This document shows, one piece after another, positions 1 to 7,645 of a DNA stretch of 64,000 nt. Origin of the DNA: Microtetraspora niveoalba (lineage in GTDB: Bacteria > Actinomycetota > Actinomycetes > Streptosporangiales > Streptosporangiaceae); assembly GCF_001570405.1 (NCBI RefSeq), contig NZ_BBYM01000025.1, positions 62,001 through 126,000 of the forward strand, given 5' to 3'. Position numbers and translations under genes: made by a program. Under the pieces are notes generated by a model. It made no database searches and had not been told where the DNA came from. It saw only the letters and a program-made list of their open reading frames with translations. Within the stretch, counting starts at the first letter, position 1, and each line of letters opens with the position of its first letter.

Positions 1-2
1 AC

Positions 3-56
3 CCCGCCGACATGCTCAACCGCCTCGACGAGCTGGGCGTGCGCCAGAACCCCTGA
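3..56 (+). CDS. 3' end of an unidentified gene (partial)
   Basis: The window opens inside an open frame that ends with the residues PADMLNRLDELGVRQNP and a TGA stop. The codons have strong GC bias at third positions, as expected for a real gene of this genome, and a small hairpin (arms CCGGAC/GTCCGG at 62-76) follows the stop. Too little is present to name the family. Confidence 0.5.
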   Translation, partial: PADMLNRLDELGVRQNP

Positions 57-127
57 CACTCCCGGACAACGTCCGGCGGAGGGACCGCCCGTCGAGTGCC
101 GGTGCGCGGCATGGACCGGGGCGCCGG

Positions 128-760
128 TCAGCCGGTGACGATCGTGAGGTCGGCGCGGGCCCGGACGTCGTGGGTCGCGTAGAAGCGCTCCTCCTGGTCC
201 GCCCAGCGGGTCCAGTGGGGCAGATAGAGATCCCCGTCCCGCGCCAGCGCGCGGGACCTGCGGACGTCGTCGGGCGCCTTCACCCAGATCAGGCCGCTCA
301 GGAACGGCGCGGCGCTCCAGGCCCCGCAGCCGACGCCTTCGACGAGGAGCGCCCCCGCCGCGGGCTCCTCGTGCCATTCGGCGTACTCGCCGGCGGTCCA
401 GTCGAATCGCCGCCACCGGGCGGGACGGCCCAGGCTCAGCGGCCGCAGGACCCATTCGACGAGGGCCTCCACACCGCCGAGCAGGCCGTCCCAGCCGGGA
501 TAGAGGTCGTCCATCCGGACGAGCGGCAGCCCGCGGGCGGTCGCGAGTGCCTCGGCGAGGGTGGACTTGCCCGCGCCCGACCGGCCCTCGACGGCCAGCA
601 CGCGCGTGCGCCCCGCCCGCGCGGGACGGGCGAGCAGCAGGTCGACTCGCTGCCGTAGCGGCTGACCGCCCCCTGGGCCGACCGGGGCGGGTGGGAAGGC
701 AGCGAGGCTCCGGTCACCCGCGCACGGCCGCTCCCCGTCCGGCCCCGCCACCTCTCGCAC
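128..760 (-). CDS. P-loop nucleoside/uridine-kinase-like protein
   Basis: A 210-residue cytoplasmic protein with a clear Walker A motif (GRSGAGKST, residues about 59-67) and a downstream MDDLYPGW segment. That arrangement is typical of the uridine kinase/phosphoribulokinase-like group, in which an acidic residue after the second strand helps position the substrate. A hydrophobic strand ending LLVEG around residue 142 fits a Walker B-like position. The first 35 residues are low-complexity and may not all be translated; the GTG start is chosen because a purine-rich stretch precedes it, but a start near residue 36 is possible. The substrate cannot be told from sequence. It stands alone, convergent with the partial upstream gene. 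Confidence 0.75.
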   Translation of the reverse strand: MREVAGPDGERPCAGDRSLAAFPPAPVGPGGGQPLRQRVDLLLARPARAGRTRVLAVEGRSGAGKSTLAEALATARGLPLVRMDDLYPGWDGLLGGVEALVEWVLRPLSLGRPARWRRFDWTAGEYAEWHEEPAAGALLVEGVGCGAWSAAPFLSGLIWVKAPDDVRRSRALARDGDLYLPHWTRWADQEERFYATHDVRARADLTIVTG

Positions 761-807
761 GCCCTCACATCCCCCGCCCGGCGACTCCGGTCATCCATGA
801 TGCGTCG

Positions 808-1221
808 TCACGCGCCGTAGAACCACTTCGAGGTCCAGATCCTGATCCACTCCCCCGGCGGGTAGACCCGGCCGTTGGCAACGATCCACCTGGTCCGCGA
901 CCGTACGCAGTCGACGTCGGGCCAGTGCGGCGACCCGTACGCGTTGGAGTTCTTGCCGTTCGGGAGGTCCCGGTAGGGTCCGATCGCGCCGCAGGTGAAG
1001 TGGCTGTTCGCGTCCCGGCTCAGTTGCAGCGTGCCCCCGGTGCGGTTGTAGACGATCCCGCAGGGGTTGGTGATGCCGCCGCAGGACGCGCCCCGGGCCG
1101 GGACCGTCGCCGGGACGGACGACGCCGCCGCGGCCTGGGCGGCGGGCGCCCCGATCATCGTCAGGAGCGCCGCCGCGGCCCCCGCCGCCGCTGCCCCGGC
1201 TTTCGTGCGTGCAGAGAACAT
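808..1221 (-). CDS. Small secreted protein with paired cysteines
   Basis: A 137-residue protein. The ATG at 1221 is preceded by a GGGGGAG ribosome-binding site, and the first ~30 residues are a classical Sec signal peptide (MFSARTK basic end, alanine-rich core, APAAQAA cleavage region). The mature part is short, rich in Gly, Trp and Arg, and holds four cysteines (near CGG, PCG, TCG and DCV), which suggests two disulfides outside the cell. It ends in an aromatic tail, WIRIWTSKWFYGA. I do not recognise a named family. The second small secreted protein at 9022-9285 has a similar aromatic C-terminus. Confidence 0.75.
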   Translation of the reverse strand: MFSARTKAGAAAAGAAAALLTMIGAPAAQAAAASSVPATVPARGASCGGITNPCGIVYNRTGGTLQLSRDANSHFTCGAIGPYRDLPNGKNSNAYGSPHWPDVDCVRSRTRWIVANGRVYPPGEWIRIWTSKWFYGA

Positions 1222-1427
1222 TTCTCCCCCATGTCTCTTCGCCTTCCGTGGAGCCGGGGAATCCGCCGTCGCCGATACGCGAATTAACGCCATGTGCCCG
1301 CTTTCCAGCGTTTTGCGGCTTTCCCGGTTTTCTCCGGTCATCGCCATGCTCGGACATGATCCCGATTTTGCTAACCTCGAAGATTCAAGGGTGCTCGATC
1401 GCCGCCCATACGGAGGACGCGGAGAGA

Positions 1428-2153
1428 ATGCGGACGATCCTCGTTCAGACCGAGGCTCCCGGTCCCGGGTCGTCCACGCTGGAGATCCGTCCGGGCCGTG
1501 AGATCAGTTTCGGCCGCGGCGACGTGGCCGCGCCGGTCGACTTCCCGCTGCGCCACCCGGGCGTGTCGCGGAGGGCCGGCGTCATCAGGGCCGTCGAGGA
1601 CTACTGGCTGCTGACCAACCTCAGCCGCTCCGCGACCCTCGTGGTGGAGAACCCCGAAGGCGGCGGCGAGTTCCTCAAGGTGCCTCCGGGGCGGGCCGCC
1701 GCGCCCGTGCCGTTCGAGTTCGCCCGCGTGGTGCTGCCGGTCGCCGAAGGGTCGTGCACGTTCCTGGTCTTCGCCTCCCAGCACAGCTACATCGACCTGG
1801 ACGCGCCCGAGAGCACGTCGGGAGAGCCGACGTTGTCGGCGTTCTCGGTGGACGAGTCGGCGAAGTACTTCCTGGTGCTGGTCGCGCTCTGCGAGCCCCG
1901 GCTGCGCGACTGCTCGTCGTCGGTCATCCCGACCGTTCCCGAGGTGCTGGAGCGCCTGGAGCGCGTCCCCGGCTGCGCCGACCTGACCCGCGCGGCCGTC
2001 AACTTCCACATCGACTATCTGGCCAGGACGAAGCTGCGCGTCAAGGAGGCGTCCGGCGCGCGCAAGGCCGACTGGCAGCGCGCCGCGCTGGTCTCCGTCG
2101 CGCTCCGGTTCGACCTGGTCACCGAGCACCACCTGACGCTGCTGGACGGCTGA
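1428..2153 (+). CDS. FHA-domain phosphopeptide-binding protein
   Basis: A 241-residue cytoplasmic protein. Residues ~1-110 read as a forkhead-associated domain: a GRG turn after the first strands, a Ser-Arg-Arg segment in the PGVSRRAG loop, and the NLS turn after YWLLT, which match the conserved G-R, S-R/H and N positions that bind phosphothreonine. The C-terminal half (from about SAKYFLVLVAL) is helical and resembles a winged-helix-like extension. The ATG at 1428 follows a GGAGAG site; an in-frame start further upstream would add a non-coding-looking leader. It converges on the serine/threonine kinase at 2404-3861, which makes that kinase a plausible partner (inference from proximity and domain type). 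Confidence 0.82.
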   Translation: MRTILVQTEAPGPGSSTLEIRPGREISFGRGDVAAPVDFPLRHPGVSRRAGVIRAVEDYWLLTNLSRSATLVVENPEGGGEFLKVPPGRAAAPVPFEFARVVLPVAEGSCTFLVFASQHSYIDLDAPESTSGEPTLSAFSVDESAKYFLVLVALCEPRLRDCSSSVIPTVPEVLERLERVPGCADLTRAAVNFHIDYLARTKLRVKEASGARKADWQRAALVSVALRFDLVTEHHLTLLDG

Positions 2154-2256
2154 GCCGCTCCCGGCGGACGCTCCCCGGAGAGGCGGGGCCACGGCGGGCG
2201 GTCGCGCCGGGTGGTCACGACCGGCGTCACCGCCGGCGGTCGCGGCGGGTGGCCAC

Positions 2257-2416
2257 GTTGGTAGTCGGCGCCGGTCTTCGGCGGGCGGTCACGGTTGGTG
2301 GTCGGCGCGGGTGGTCACGGCCGGTGGTCACGGTTGGTAGTCGGCGCCGGTCTTCGGCGGGCGGTCACGGTTGGTGATCGGCACGGGTGGTCACGGCGGG
2401 CGGTCACGGTTGGTAG
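2257..2416. repeat. 76-bp tandem repeat (37+39 bp subunits) carrying the kinase gene tail
   Basis: Five copies of a unit beginning GTTGGTAGTCGGCGC (with small variations) start at 2257, 2294, 2333, 2370 and 2409. Spacings alternate 37, 39, 37 and 39 bp, so the higher-order period is 76 bp. The last copy is coding: read on the minus strand it contains the final codons DYQP and the TGA stop of the kinase gene. The other copies repeat that tail in the spacer towards the FHA gene. Confidence 0.9.
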
Positions 2417-3861
2417 TCGGCGCGGTGGCGGCGCACCCGTTCCACGTACGGCTGGAAGCGGGCCGGCACGCCGTTCTCCCCTCGGATCACGTCGTCCGAC
2501 GACCGGAACGCCGCCGCCCCGAGCAGCCCCGGATCGCCGGGCACCCCGGCGAGCAGCGGCAGCCGTACGCACAGGTAGCGGCCGACCGCGGGGATGCTGT
2601 CCTCGGGGGGCAGCGGAGGCGTGGGGATCTCGCCCCTCCTCTCCGCGGGGAGATAGAACCGCATCACGGACGGCGTCCACCGGGCCAGGCCGTACTCGTC
2701 CTTGGCCGGATCGGACAGGTCGGGGTCGAAACCGCTCTCCGTCTTGAGGATCGCGGCGACGAGCGCGGGCGTCAGGCCGGGCTCGTCGCACATCGTGCCC
2801 GCCTGGACGATCAGGCCGCGGTACTGGCGCGGGATGTCGGAGCCGGTGCGCAGCCAGCGCGCGTAGGGATCCGGCCCGCCCTCCACGGCGGTCGCCCCCG
2901 TGCCGGCCGCGAGCGTGAGGAGGGCGGCGGCGGCCAGCCCGGCGACGCCGCGTCCCCTCCTCCCGTCCGGGACGCGTACGGTGCCCGCCAGGACGCGGGC
3001 CCGGCGGAGCTGGAACGCCGCCTCGGGCCGCGACCTCGGCCGAGGCGCGAGGCAGTCGGCGATCCAGGCCCGCCAGGCGTCCGGCAGCGAGGCGGGAAGC
3101 GCGAGGGGCCGCTCCCCCGCCACGTACTCGGCCGCCGCGACGTAACGGGCGCGGGCGGTCGGCGCGTCGAACGGCAGGCGCCCGGTGAGCAACTGGCACG
3201 CGGTCACGCCGAGCGCCCAGATGTCGGCCGAGGTCCGTACGGCGTAGCCGCGCTCGGTCAGCGGCTCGCCCCAGCGCTCCGGGGGCACGTGGTCGACCGA
3301 CCCCGCCGGGGGGAGGTAGCCGTGGGTGCCGTCGATCTCGGTGGCCAGCCCGAAGTCGGCGAGCCGGACCGAGCCGTCGGCCATCAGGAGGACGTTGCTC
3401 GGCTTGAGGTCGCCGTGGAGCCACCCCTCGGCGTGCAGGTGGGCCAGCCCCTCGCAGATCTCGGCGATCAGCCTCGGCGCGTCCGGCACGGGTGCTCCGG
3501 CGCGGAGCAGGTCGGCCAGCGACCTGCGGGCCGGCTCCATGACCAGGACGCAGGCTCCGTCGAGGTCGGGGTCGTCCGCGTCGTCCACGACGAGCGTCTC
3601 CATGACCCGCACCACGCGCGGGTGCCGCAGGGCGCGGTGCAGGCGGATCTCCCGCTGGGCCATGTCCCGCAGGTGGCGGAGCTGGCGGCGGGTGACCGTG
3701 CCGGTGGGCAGGAACTTCAGCGCGGCAGGCTCGCCGTCGCCGGTCACCGGCCGCCCCTCGTACACGCTGGCCCAGCTTCCGGAGGCGATCGGCCGGGTCA
3801 CCCGCCAGTCGCCGACCCGGTATCCGACCGGCACGCTGATCGCCCAGCCTTGGGTGTCCAT
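2404..3861 (-). CDS. Membrane serine/threonine protein kinase fused to a lytic-transglycosylase-like domain
   Basis: A 485-residue protein. Residues ~18-290 form a Hanks-type kinase: glycine-rich loop IASGSWASVYEG, ATP-binding Lys49, catalytic loop HGDLKPSN (Asp151; HGD instead of HRD) and ADFG (Asp169). One membrane helix follows at ~306-325. The outside part does not carry PASTA repeats but a segment containing ALVAAILKTESGFDP (Glu375) and then YGLARW. This matches the A-x-x-x-x-E-S-x-F-x-P motif with the catalytic glutamate of SLT-type lytic transglycosylases. The likely reading is a kinase that couples cell-wall contact or cleavage to cytoplasmic phosphorylation. The FHA protein downstream could be a substrate. 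The stop codon lies inside a tandem repeat. Confidence 0.85.
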   Translation of the reverse strand: MDTQGWAISVPVGYRVGDWRVTRPIASGSWASVYEGRPVTGDGEPAALKFLPTGTVTRRQLRHLRDMAQREIRLHRALRHPRVVRVMETLVVDDADDPDLDGACVLVMEPARRSLADLLRAGAPVPDAPRLIAEICEGLAHLHAEGWLHGDLKPSNVLLMADGSVRLADFGLATEIDGTHGYLPPAGSVDHVPPERWGEPLTERGYAVRTSADIWALGVTACQLLTGRLPFDAPTARARYVAAAEYVAGERPLALPASLPDAWRAWIADCLAPRPRSRPEAAFQLRRARVLAGTVRVPDGRRGRGVAGLAAAALLTLAAGTGATAVEGGPDPYARWLRTGSDIPRQYRGLIVQAGTMCDEPGLTPALVAAILKTESGFDPDLSDPAKDEYGLARWTPSVMRFYLPAERRGEIPTPPLPPEDSIPAVGRYLCVRLPLLAGVPGDPGLLGAAAFRSSDDVIRGENGVPARFQPYVERVRRHRADYQP

Positions 3862-3958
3862 GCGGTGTCCCGCCTTCCGTGCGACCTTGACCGATGATCG
3901 CCACGCGGTGTCATGCTAGCGCCGAGATTCCCCCGTTTCGGGGAAACGGCCACACCCG

Positions 3959-3993
3959 AAAAGGGCCCTGGCCGCATCCCGGCTGGGCCCCTT
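3959..3993 (-). terminator. Rho-independent terminator-like hairpin
   Basis: Inverted arms AAGGGCCC and GGGCCCCTT (one bulged base) enclose about 17 nt. Read on the minus strand the stem is followed by TTTT, just after the stop of the gene at 4002-4259. Confidence 0.6.
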
Positions 3994-4001
3994 CTTTCCT
4001 C

Positions 4002-4259
4002 CTAATCGCCGCCGTCTCCCCCGTCACCGCCGAATCCGGCGTCTCCGCCTCCGCCGTATCCGCTGTATCCGCCGCCTCCGCCCCCACCGCCGCCACCCCC
4101 GGTCGGTGGGTCGTCAGACGAGAAGGTGACGGCGAGCAGGAGGCCCAGGAAGATGAAGAACACGAGGACCCCGGGTCCGTCCGCGTCCCGGTTGACCGCC
4201 ACCATAAGGATGAGAGCGCCCATCAGCATCAGGATTACGCCTCTGAGGATTGCGCGCAC
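4002..4259 (-). CDS. Small two-helix membrane protein with glycine-rich tail
   Basis: An 85-residue protein. Residues ~5-23 and ~30-47 are hydrophobic and likely span the membrane, with a short NRDADGPG loop between. The rest is a low-complexity tail of glycine runs with Tyr, Asp and Phe. The start has a GGAGGTCGCC ribosome-binding context. Proteins of this build are common in actinobacteria without a known role. The glycine tract is encoded by repeated GGC/GGT-type codons and could vary in length between strains (inference). Confidence 0.7.
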   Translation of the reverse strand: MRAILRGVILMLMGALILMVAVNRDADGPGVLVFFIFLGLLLAVTFSSDDPPTGGGGGGGGGGGYSGYGGGGDAGFGGDGGDGGD

Positions 4260-4394
4260 GGCGACCTCCTTGGTTTTCCGGGGACCTCACCTTTTCTCAC
4301 TGAAAGTAATGAAGTCAATACACCCCATTTTTCGCCAGGCGTCGCGGGGCCTATCCGTTCAACGGCTCTTTCTCTTTAATCAGGAGGTCTGCCC

Positions 4395-4505
4395 GTGCTG
4401 TTCAAGCCCACCGTCGTGCAGTCGCGCGGAGTGGACGGGTCGCTGTTCACCTCCTGGTACACCCGCCGGCGACGTGCTTATTCTAAAAATCCTTGGATTT
4501 TGTGA
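4395..4505 (+). CDS. Possible 36-residue small protein or truncated gene start
   Basis: A GTG start sits 6 nt behind a perfect AGGAGG site (4383-4388) and opens a 36-codon frame beginning VLFKPTVVQSRGVDGS and ending in NPWIL. Its first three quarters have normal codon bias. The last part runs into AT-rich promoter/operator sequence of the cupin gene, as if the original gene had been cut off there. It may be a remnant or a leader peptide; I do not recognise it. Confidence 0.3.
   Translation: MLFKPTVVQSRGVDGSLFTSWYTRRRRAYSKNPWIL
4479..4501 (+). promoter_or_regulatory. Cupin-gene promoter with palindromic operator
   Basis: A TATTCT -10-like hexamer (4479-4484) is followed at once by a perfect inverted repeat, AAAATCC-TT-GGATTTT (4486-4501), in an otherwise GC-rich region and just ahead of the GAGGAGAG site of the cupin gene. 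The position over the expected transcription start fits a repressor operator. The natural candidate is the ArsR-type regulator downstream, now broken. Confidence 0.55.
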
Positions 4506-4515
4506 GGAGAGCACG

Positions 4516-5016
4516 ATGTCCTACCCGCAGCCGCGATACCTGGGCGAGACAGGCGAGAACAGCGGCGTCTTCCGGCTCGGGTCCACGCCGCCGGACCTGC
4601 GGATGCGCCCGGACGGCCGGGGAACCGGCCTGCACTACCTGGCCACCGGCGCCTCGACCGGCGGCCACTTCGGCCTCTACCGGTGGGACATGGACCCCCA
4701 GCCCTCCGGTCCCAGCCCGCATTTCCACCGCACGATGACCGAGTCCTTCTACGTTCTTTCCGGCACCATCCGCCTCTACAACGGAGAACGCTGGGTGGAC
4801 GGGACGCAGGGTGACTTCCTGTTCGTACCGGAGGGCGGGATCCACGCGTTCCGGAACGAGTCGGGCGAGCCCGCTTCGATGTTGCTGCTTTTCACCCCCG
4901 GAGCGCCGCGCGAGGCGTACTTCGAGGCACTCGCCGAGATCGCGACCACCGGGCGGCAACTCGGCCCCGAGGAGTGGACCGAGCTGTTCGCCCGGCACGA
5001 CCAGTACATGGTCTGA
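4516..5016 (+). CDS. Cupin-domain protein
   Basis: A 166-residue single-domain cupin. The first cupin motif is visible as HFHRTMTESFYVLSG (two histidines and a glutamate that would bind a metal), and the second as PEGGIHAFRNES. The start has a GAGGAGAG ribosome-binding site. Proteins of this kind act as small-molecule dioxygenases, isomerases or sugar/quercetin-type binding proteins; the substrate here is unknown. The next gene, an ArsR-rhodanese regulator, begins 2 nt after its stop, so the two formed an operon. Confidence 0.85.
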   Translation: MSYPQPRYLGETGENSGVFRLGSTPPDLRMRPDGRGTGLHYLATGASTGGHFGLYRWDMDPQPSGPSPHFHRTMTESFYVLSGTIRLYNGERWVDGTQGDFLFVPEGGIHAFRNESGEPASMLLLFTPGAPREAYFEALAEIATTGRQLGPEEWTELFARHDQYMV

Positions 5017-5018
5017 CC

Positions 5019-5387
5019 GTGGCCGGATTCCCCGAGAAGCCGATCTACCGGGAGCTCGCCCGCATCGGCAAGGTGTTCGGGAGCCCCGTACGGCTGCGAC
5101 TGCTGGACGTCCTGGGAGAGCGCGAACGCACGGTCGAGGAGCTGGCCGAGGAGGCGCGCGTCCCCCTGAAGAACACCTCGGCCCAGTTGCAGCACCTGCG
5201 AGCGGCCGCGCGCCGTCGAGATCGTGGCCTACTGCGGCGGGCCGTTCTGCGTGGTGTCCCCCCGGGCCGTCACACTCCTGCGCGATCACGGCATCACCGC
5301 CTGGCGCGACTCCGGCCGCCGGGTGGAGACCGGCTGCCCCCGTCCCTGCACACCCCAGGACGGCGGCGCCGAAAAATCTTCCTCGAA
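5019..5387 (+). pseudogene. ArsR-family regulator with rhodanese domain, internally deleted and frameshifted
   Basis: The GTG at 5019 begins a normal ArsR winged-helix N-terminus (IGKVFGSPVRLRLLDVLGE, then RTVEELAEEARVPLKNTSAQL). After LRAA (about 5205) that frame becomes arginine-rich nonsense. In the next frame coding resumes at about 5214 with AVEIVAYCGGPFCVVSP, which is the catalytic loop region of the rhodanese domain in ArsR-rhodanese fusions. Intact family members are about 220 residues, so roughly 100 codons (end of the DNA-binding domain and first half of the rhodanese) are missing at the junction, together with a frameshift. The product cannot be a working regulator. Confidence 0.8.
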
Positions 5388-5465
5388 ATCTCGCGAGGAT
5401 GTCGAGAATGAGGTCACCTGCTTCGACCTGGGGTGCAAACGCCGACAAGCTCAGGGAGCGAGACC

Positions 5466-5864
5466 ATGAAGTACATGCTGCTGATGCAGTTCAGTGAGCA
5501 GACCGATCTTCCGCCCATCCACACCTGGCCGGCCGAGGACGTCAAGGCCCACATCGAGTTCATGCGCGAGACGAACGACAAGTTCGTCAAGGACGGCGTG
5601 TTCGTCGACGCCCAGGGCCTCGCGGGCCCGGACCAGGCCCGCATCGTACGCGCCGGTGACGGCGCCTCCCCGGTCGTCACCGACGGCCCGTTCCCCGAGA
5701 CGAAGGAGTTCCTCATCGGCTGGTGGATCGTCGACTGCGAGACCCCCGAGCGGGCGGTCGACCTCGCCGCCTACATCTCGGCCGCGCCCGGGCCCGGCGG
5801 CAGGCCGCTCAACATGCCGATCGAGGTGCGCCAGGTGATGTCGGCGCCGCCCGAGGAGCTGTGA
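5466..5864 (+). CDS. YCII-related (DGPF) protein
   Basis: A 132-residue protein with the family's typical layout: MKYMLLMQ start, a GPF segment (VVTDGPFPETKEFLIGWWIVDC) and a C-terminal IEVRQVM strand. The ATG follows AGGGAG. YCII/DGPF proteins are small ferredoxin-like dimers. They are the known genomic partners of ECF42 sigma factors, one of which starts 24 nt downstream, so co-transcription and a regulatory role in that sigma circuit are expected from the family's established context. Confidence 0.9.
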   Translation: MKYMLLMQFSEQTDLPPIHTWPAEDVKAHIEFMRETNDKFVKDGVFVDAQGLAGPDQARIVRAGDGASPVVTDGPFPETKEFLIGWWIVDCETPERAVDLAAYISAAPGPGGRPLNMPIEVRQVMSAPPEEL

Positions 5865-5888
5865 CCGGGCTGCCGGGCTGAAGCGAGG

Positions 5889-7178
5889 GTGAGCACGTCA
5901 GCCGTCGACGACCTGCTGCGCGAACTCGCGCCGCAGGTCGTCGGCCTGCTCACCCGCCGTTTCGGAGACTTCGACGCGGCCGACGACGCGGTGCAGGAGG
6001 CGATGCTGGACGCCCTGGACCAGTGGCCCGCGCGGGGCGTGCCGGACAACCCCCGGGGGTGGCTGATCCAGGTCGCCCACCGCCGGATGGCCGACCAGGT
6101 GCGCAACGAGCAGGCGCGGCGCCGCCGCGAGGAGCTGGTGGCCGCCCAGGAGCCTCCGGAGAGACGGACCGCTCCCCCGGCCGAGGACGCGCTCGAGGCG
6201 GACCGGGACGACACGCTGATCATGCTGTTCCTCTGCTGCCATCCCGCGCTGACCCCGGCGTCGGCGATCGCCCTCACGCTGCGGTCCGTGGGCGGCCTCA
6301 CCACGGCCGAGATCGCCCGCGCGTTCATGGTGCCCGAGGCGACGATGGCCCAGCGGATCAGCCGGGCCAAGCAGCGCATCAAGGCGTCCGGCGTGCCGTT
6401 CCGGATGCCCGCCGCCGGGGAGCGGGCGGCCCGGCTCGGCTCGGTGCTGCACGTGCTGTACCTCATCTTCAACGAGGGCTACGCCAGCAGCGCCGGGCCC
6501 GGCCTGCACCGGATCGAGCTCTCCCAGGAGGCGATCCGGCTGACCCGCGTCGCCCACCGGCTGCTCCCGGACGACTGCGAGGTGGCGGGCCTCCTCGCCT
6601 TGATGCTGCTCACCGACGCGCGGCGCCCCGCCCGCACCGACGCGTCCGGCACACCGATCCCGCTCGCCGACCAGGACCGGAGCCTCTGGGACGGCCGGGC
6701 CGTCGCCGAAGGCGTCGCGCTCATCACCCGCACCCTGGCCAGGGGCTCGGTCGGGCCGTACCAGCTCCAGGCGGCGATCGCCGCGCTGCACGACGAGGCG
6801 GCGACGGCCGAGGAGACCGACTGGCCGCAGATCCTCGCGCTGTACGGCCTCCTGGAACGGATGTCCGACAACCCCCTGGTGTCGCTCAACCGCGCCGTCG
6901 CCGCCGCCATGGCCCACGGGCCCGCCACCGGCCTGCGGATGCTCAAAGCGCTCGACGGCCGCCTCTCCGGGAACCACCGCTTCCACGCCGCCCGGGCCCA
7001 CCTGCTGGAGATGGCCGGTGACCACGCGGCGGCGATCGAGGACTATCGCGCGGCGGCGAGCCGGACGACCAGCATCCCCGAACGCGACTACCTCACCACC
7101 CGCGCCGCCGGCCTCGCCACCCGGGACGTGCCCCTTCGCGGCCAGCAGCCTGGCACGACCTCCCCGCGGCCGATGTAG
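5889..7178 (+). CDS. ECF42-type RNA polymerase sigma factor with C-terminal extension
   Basis: A 429-residue protein. Region 2 (FGDFDAADDAVQEAMLDALDQWP, then GWLIQVAHRRMADQVR) and region 4 (TLRSVGGLTTAEIARAFMVPE and MAQRISRAKQRI) lie in the first ~170 residues. The remaining ~250 residues are the long helical extension (LGSVLHVLYLIFNEGY, later a TPR-like part near HRFHAARAHLLEMAGD) that marks the ECF42 group. ECF42 factors have no anti-sigma factor, and the extension itself is needed for activity. GTG 5889 is the best start. The paired YCII gene lies directly upstream. Confidence 0.92.
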   Translation: MSTSAVDDLLRELAPQVVGLLTRRFGDFDAADDAVQEAMLDALDQWPARGVPDNPRGWLIQVAHRRMADQVRNEQARRRREELVAAQEPPERRTAPPAEDALEADRDDTLIMLFLCCHPALTPASAIALTLRSVGGLTTAEIARAFMVPEATMAQRISRAKQRIKASGVPFRMPAAGERAARLGSVLHVLYLIFNEGYASSAGPGLHRIELSQEAIRLTRVAHRLLPDDCEVAGLLALMLLTDARRPARTDASGTPIPLADQDRSLWDGRAVAEGVALITRTLARGSVGPYQLQAAIAALHDEAATAEETDWPQILALYGLLERMSDNPLVSLNRAVAAAMAHGPATGLRMLKALDGRLSGNHRFHAARAHLLEMAGDHAAAIEDYRAAASRTTSIPERDYLTTRAAGLATRDVPLRGQQPGTTSPRPM

Positions 7179-7260
7179 CCGAAGCGGGCGAGGGCCAAGC
7201 CCTCACCGATGCCCCGCCGCCCCGCCGACGGAGACGGATTCCCGGCGTGTGACGACGGAT

Positions 7261-7620
7261 TCAGGCGTGGGCGAGTGCTCGGGTTGAGGCGTCGAGGATG
7301 CCGCCCAGAGCCGCGCGCGCCTGGGTGAGGTCGGCGATGCGGGAGTCCAGCTCGGCCAACTGGGCTCTGACGTGGTCGAGGACGCATGCCTGGAGCTCGG
7401 TGCCGTCGCCGGCGAAGCAGGGCATGAGCTGGCGGATGACCCTCGTGGGGAGCCCGGCCGCGAGCAGGGCGCGGATGCGGGCGACGGTGGCGGGGGCCTC
7501 GGGATCGTAATGGCGGTGGCCGCCCTCGCTGCGGTGTGAGCTGAGCAACCCCTGGGCCTCGTAGTAACGGAGAAGGCGTACGGCCACGCCCGTTTCGCGG
7601 GACAGCTCCCCGATCTTCAT
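7261..7620 (-). CDS. MerR-family transcriptional regulator
   Basis: A 119-residue regulator. The N-terminal winged helix is clear (MKIGELSRETGVAVRLLRYY, then an HRHYDPEAPATVARI wing) and a dimerisation helix follows (HVRAQLAELDSRIADLTQAR). A single cysteine in MPCFAG and one in ACVLDHV do not form a metal site I can name. ATG 7620 is preferred because it begins the conserved MKIGEL; a GTG three codons upstream is possible. The gene is divergent from the monooxygenase gene, and the spacer holds a typical MerR-controlled promoter. Confidence 0.88.
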   Translation of the reverse strand: MKIGELSRETGVAVRLLRYYEAQGLLSSHRSEGGHRHYDPEAPATVARIRALLAAGLPTRVIRQLMPCFAGDGTELQACVLDHVRAQLAELDSRIADLTQARAALGGILDASTRALAHA

Positions 7621-7645
7621 GTGACCCACCCCACAACGAAGCGGC

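Noticed and set aside
5889-7178. Reading the long C-terminal part of the sigma factor as a fused second gene
   Set aside because: The extension is a normal part of ECF42 sigma factors, and the adjacent YCII gene supports that group.
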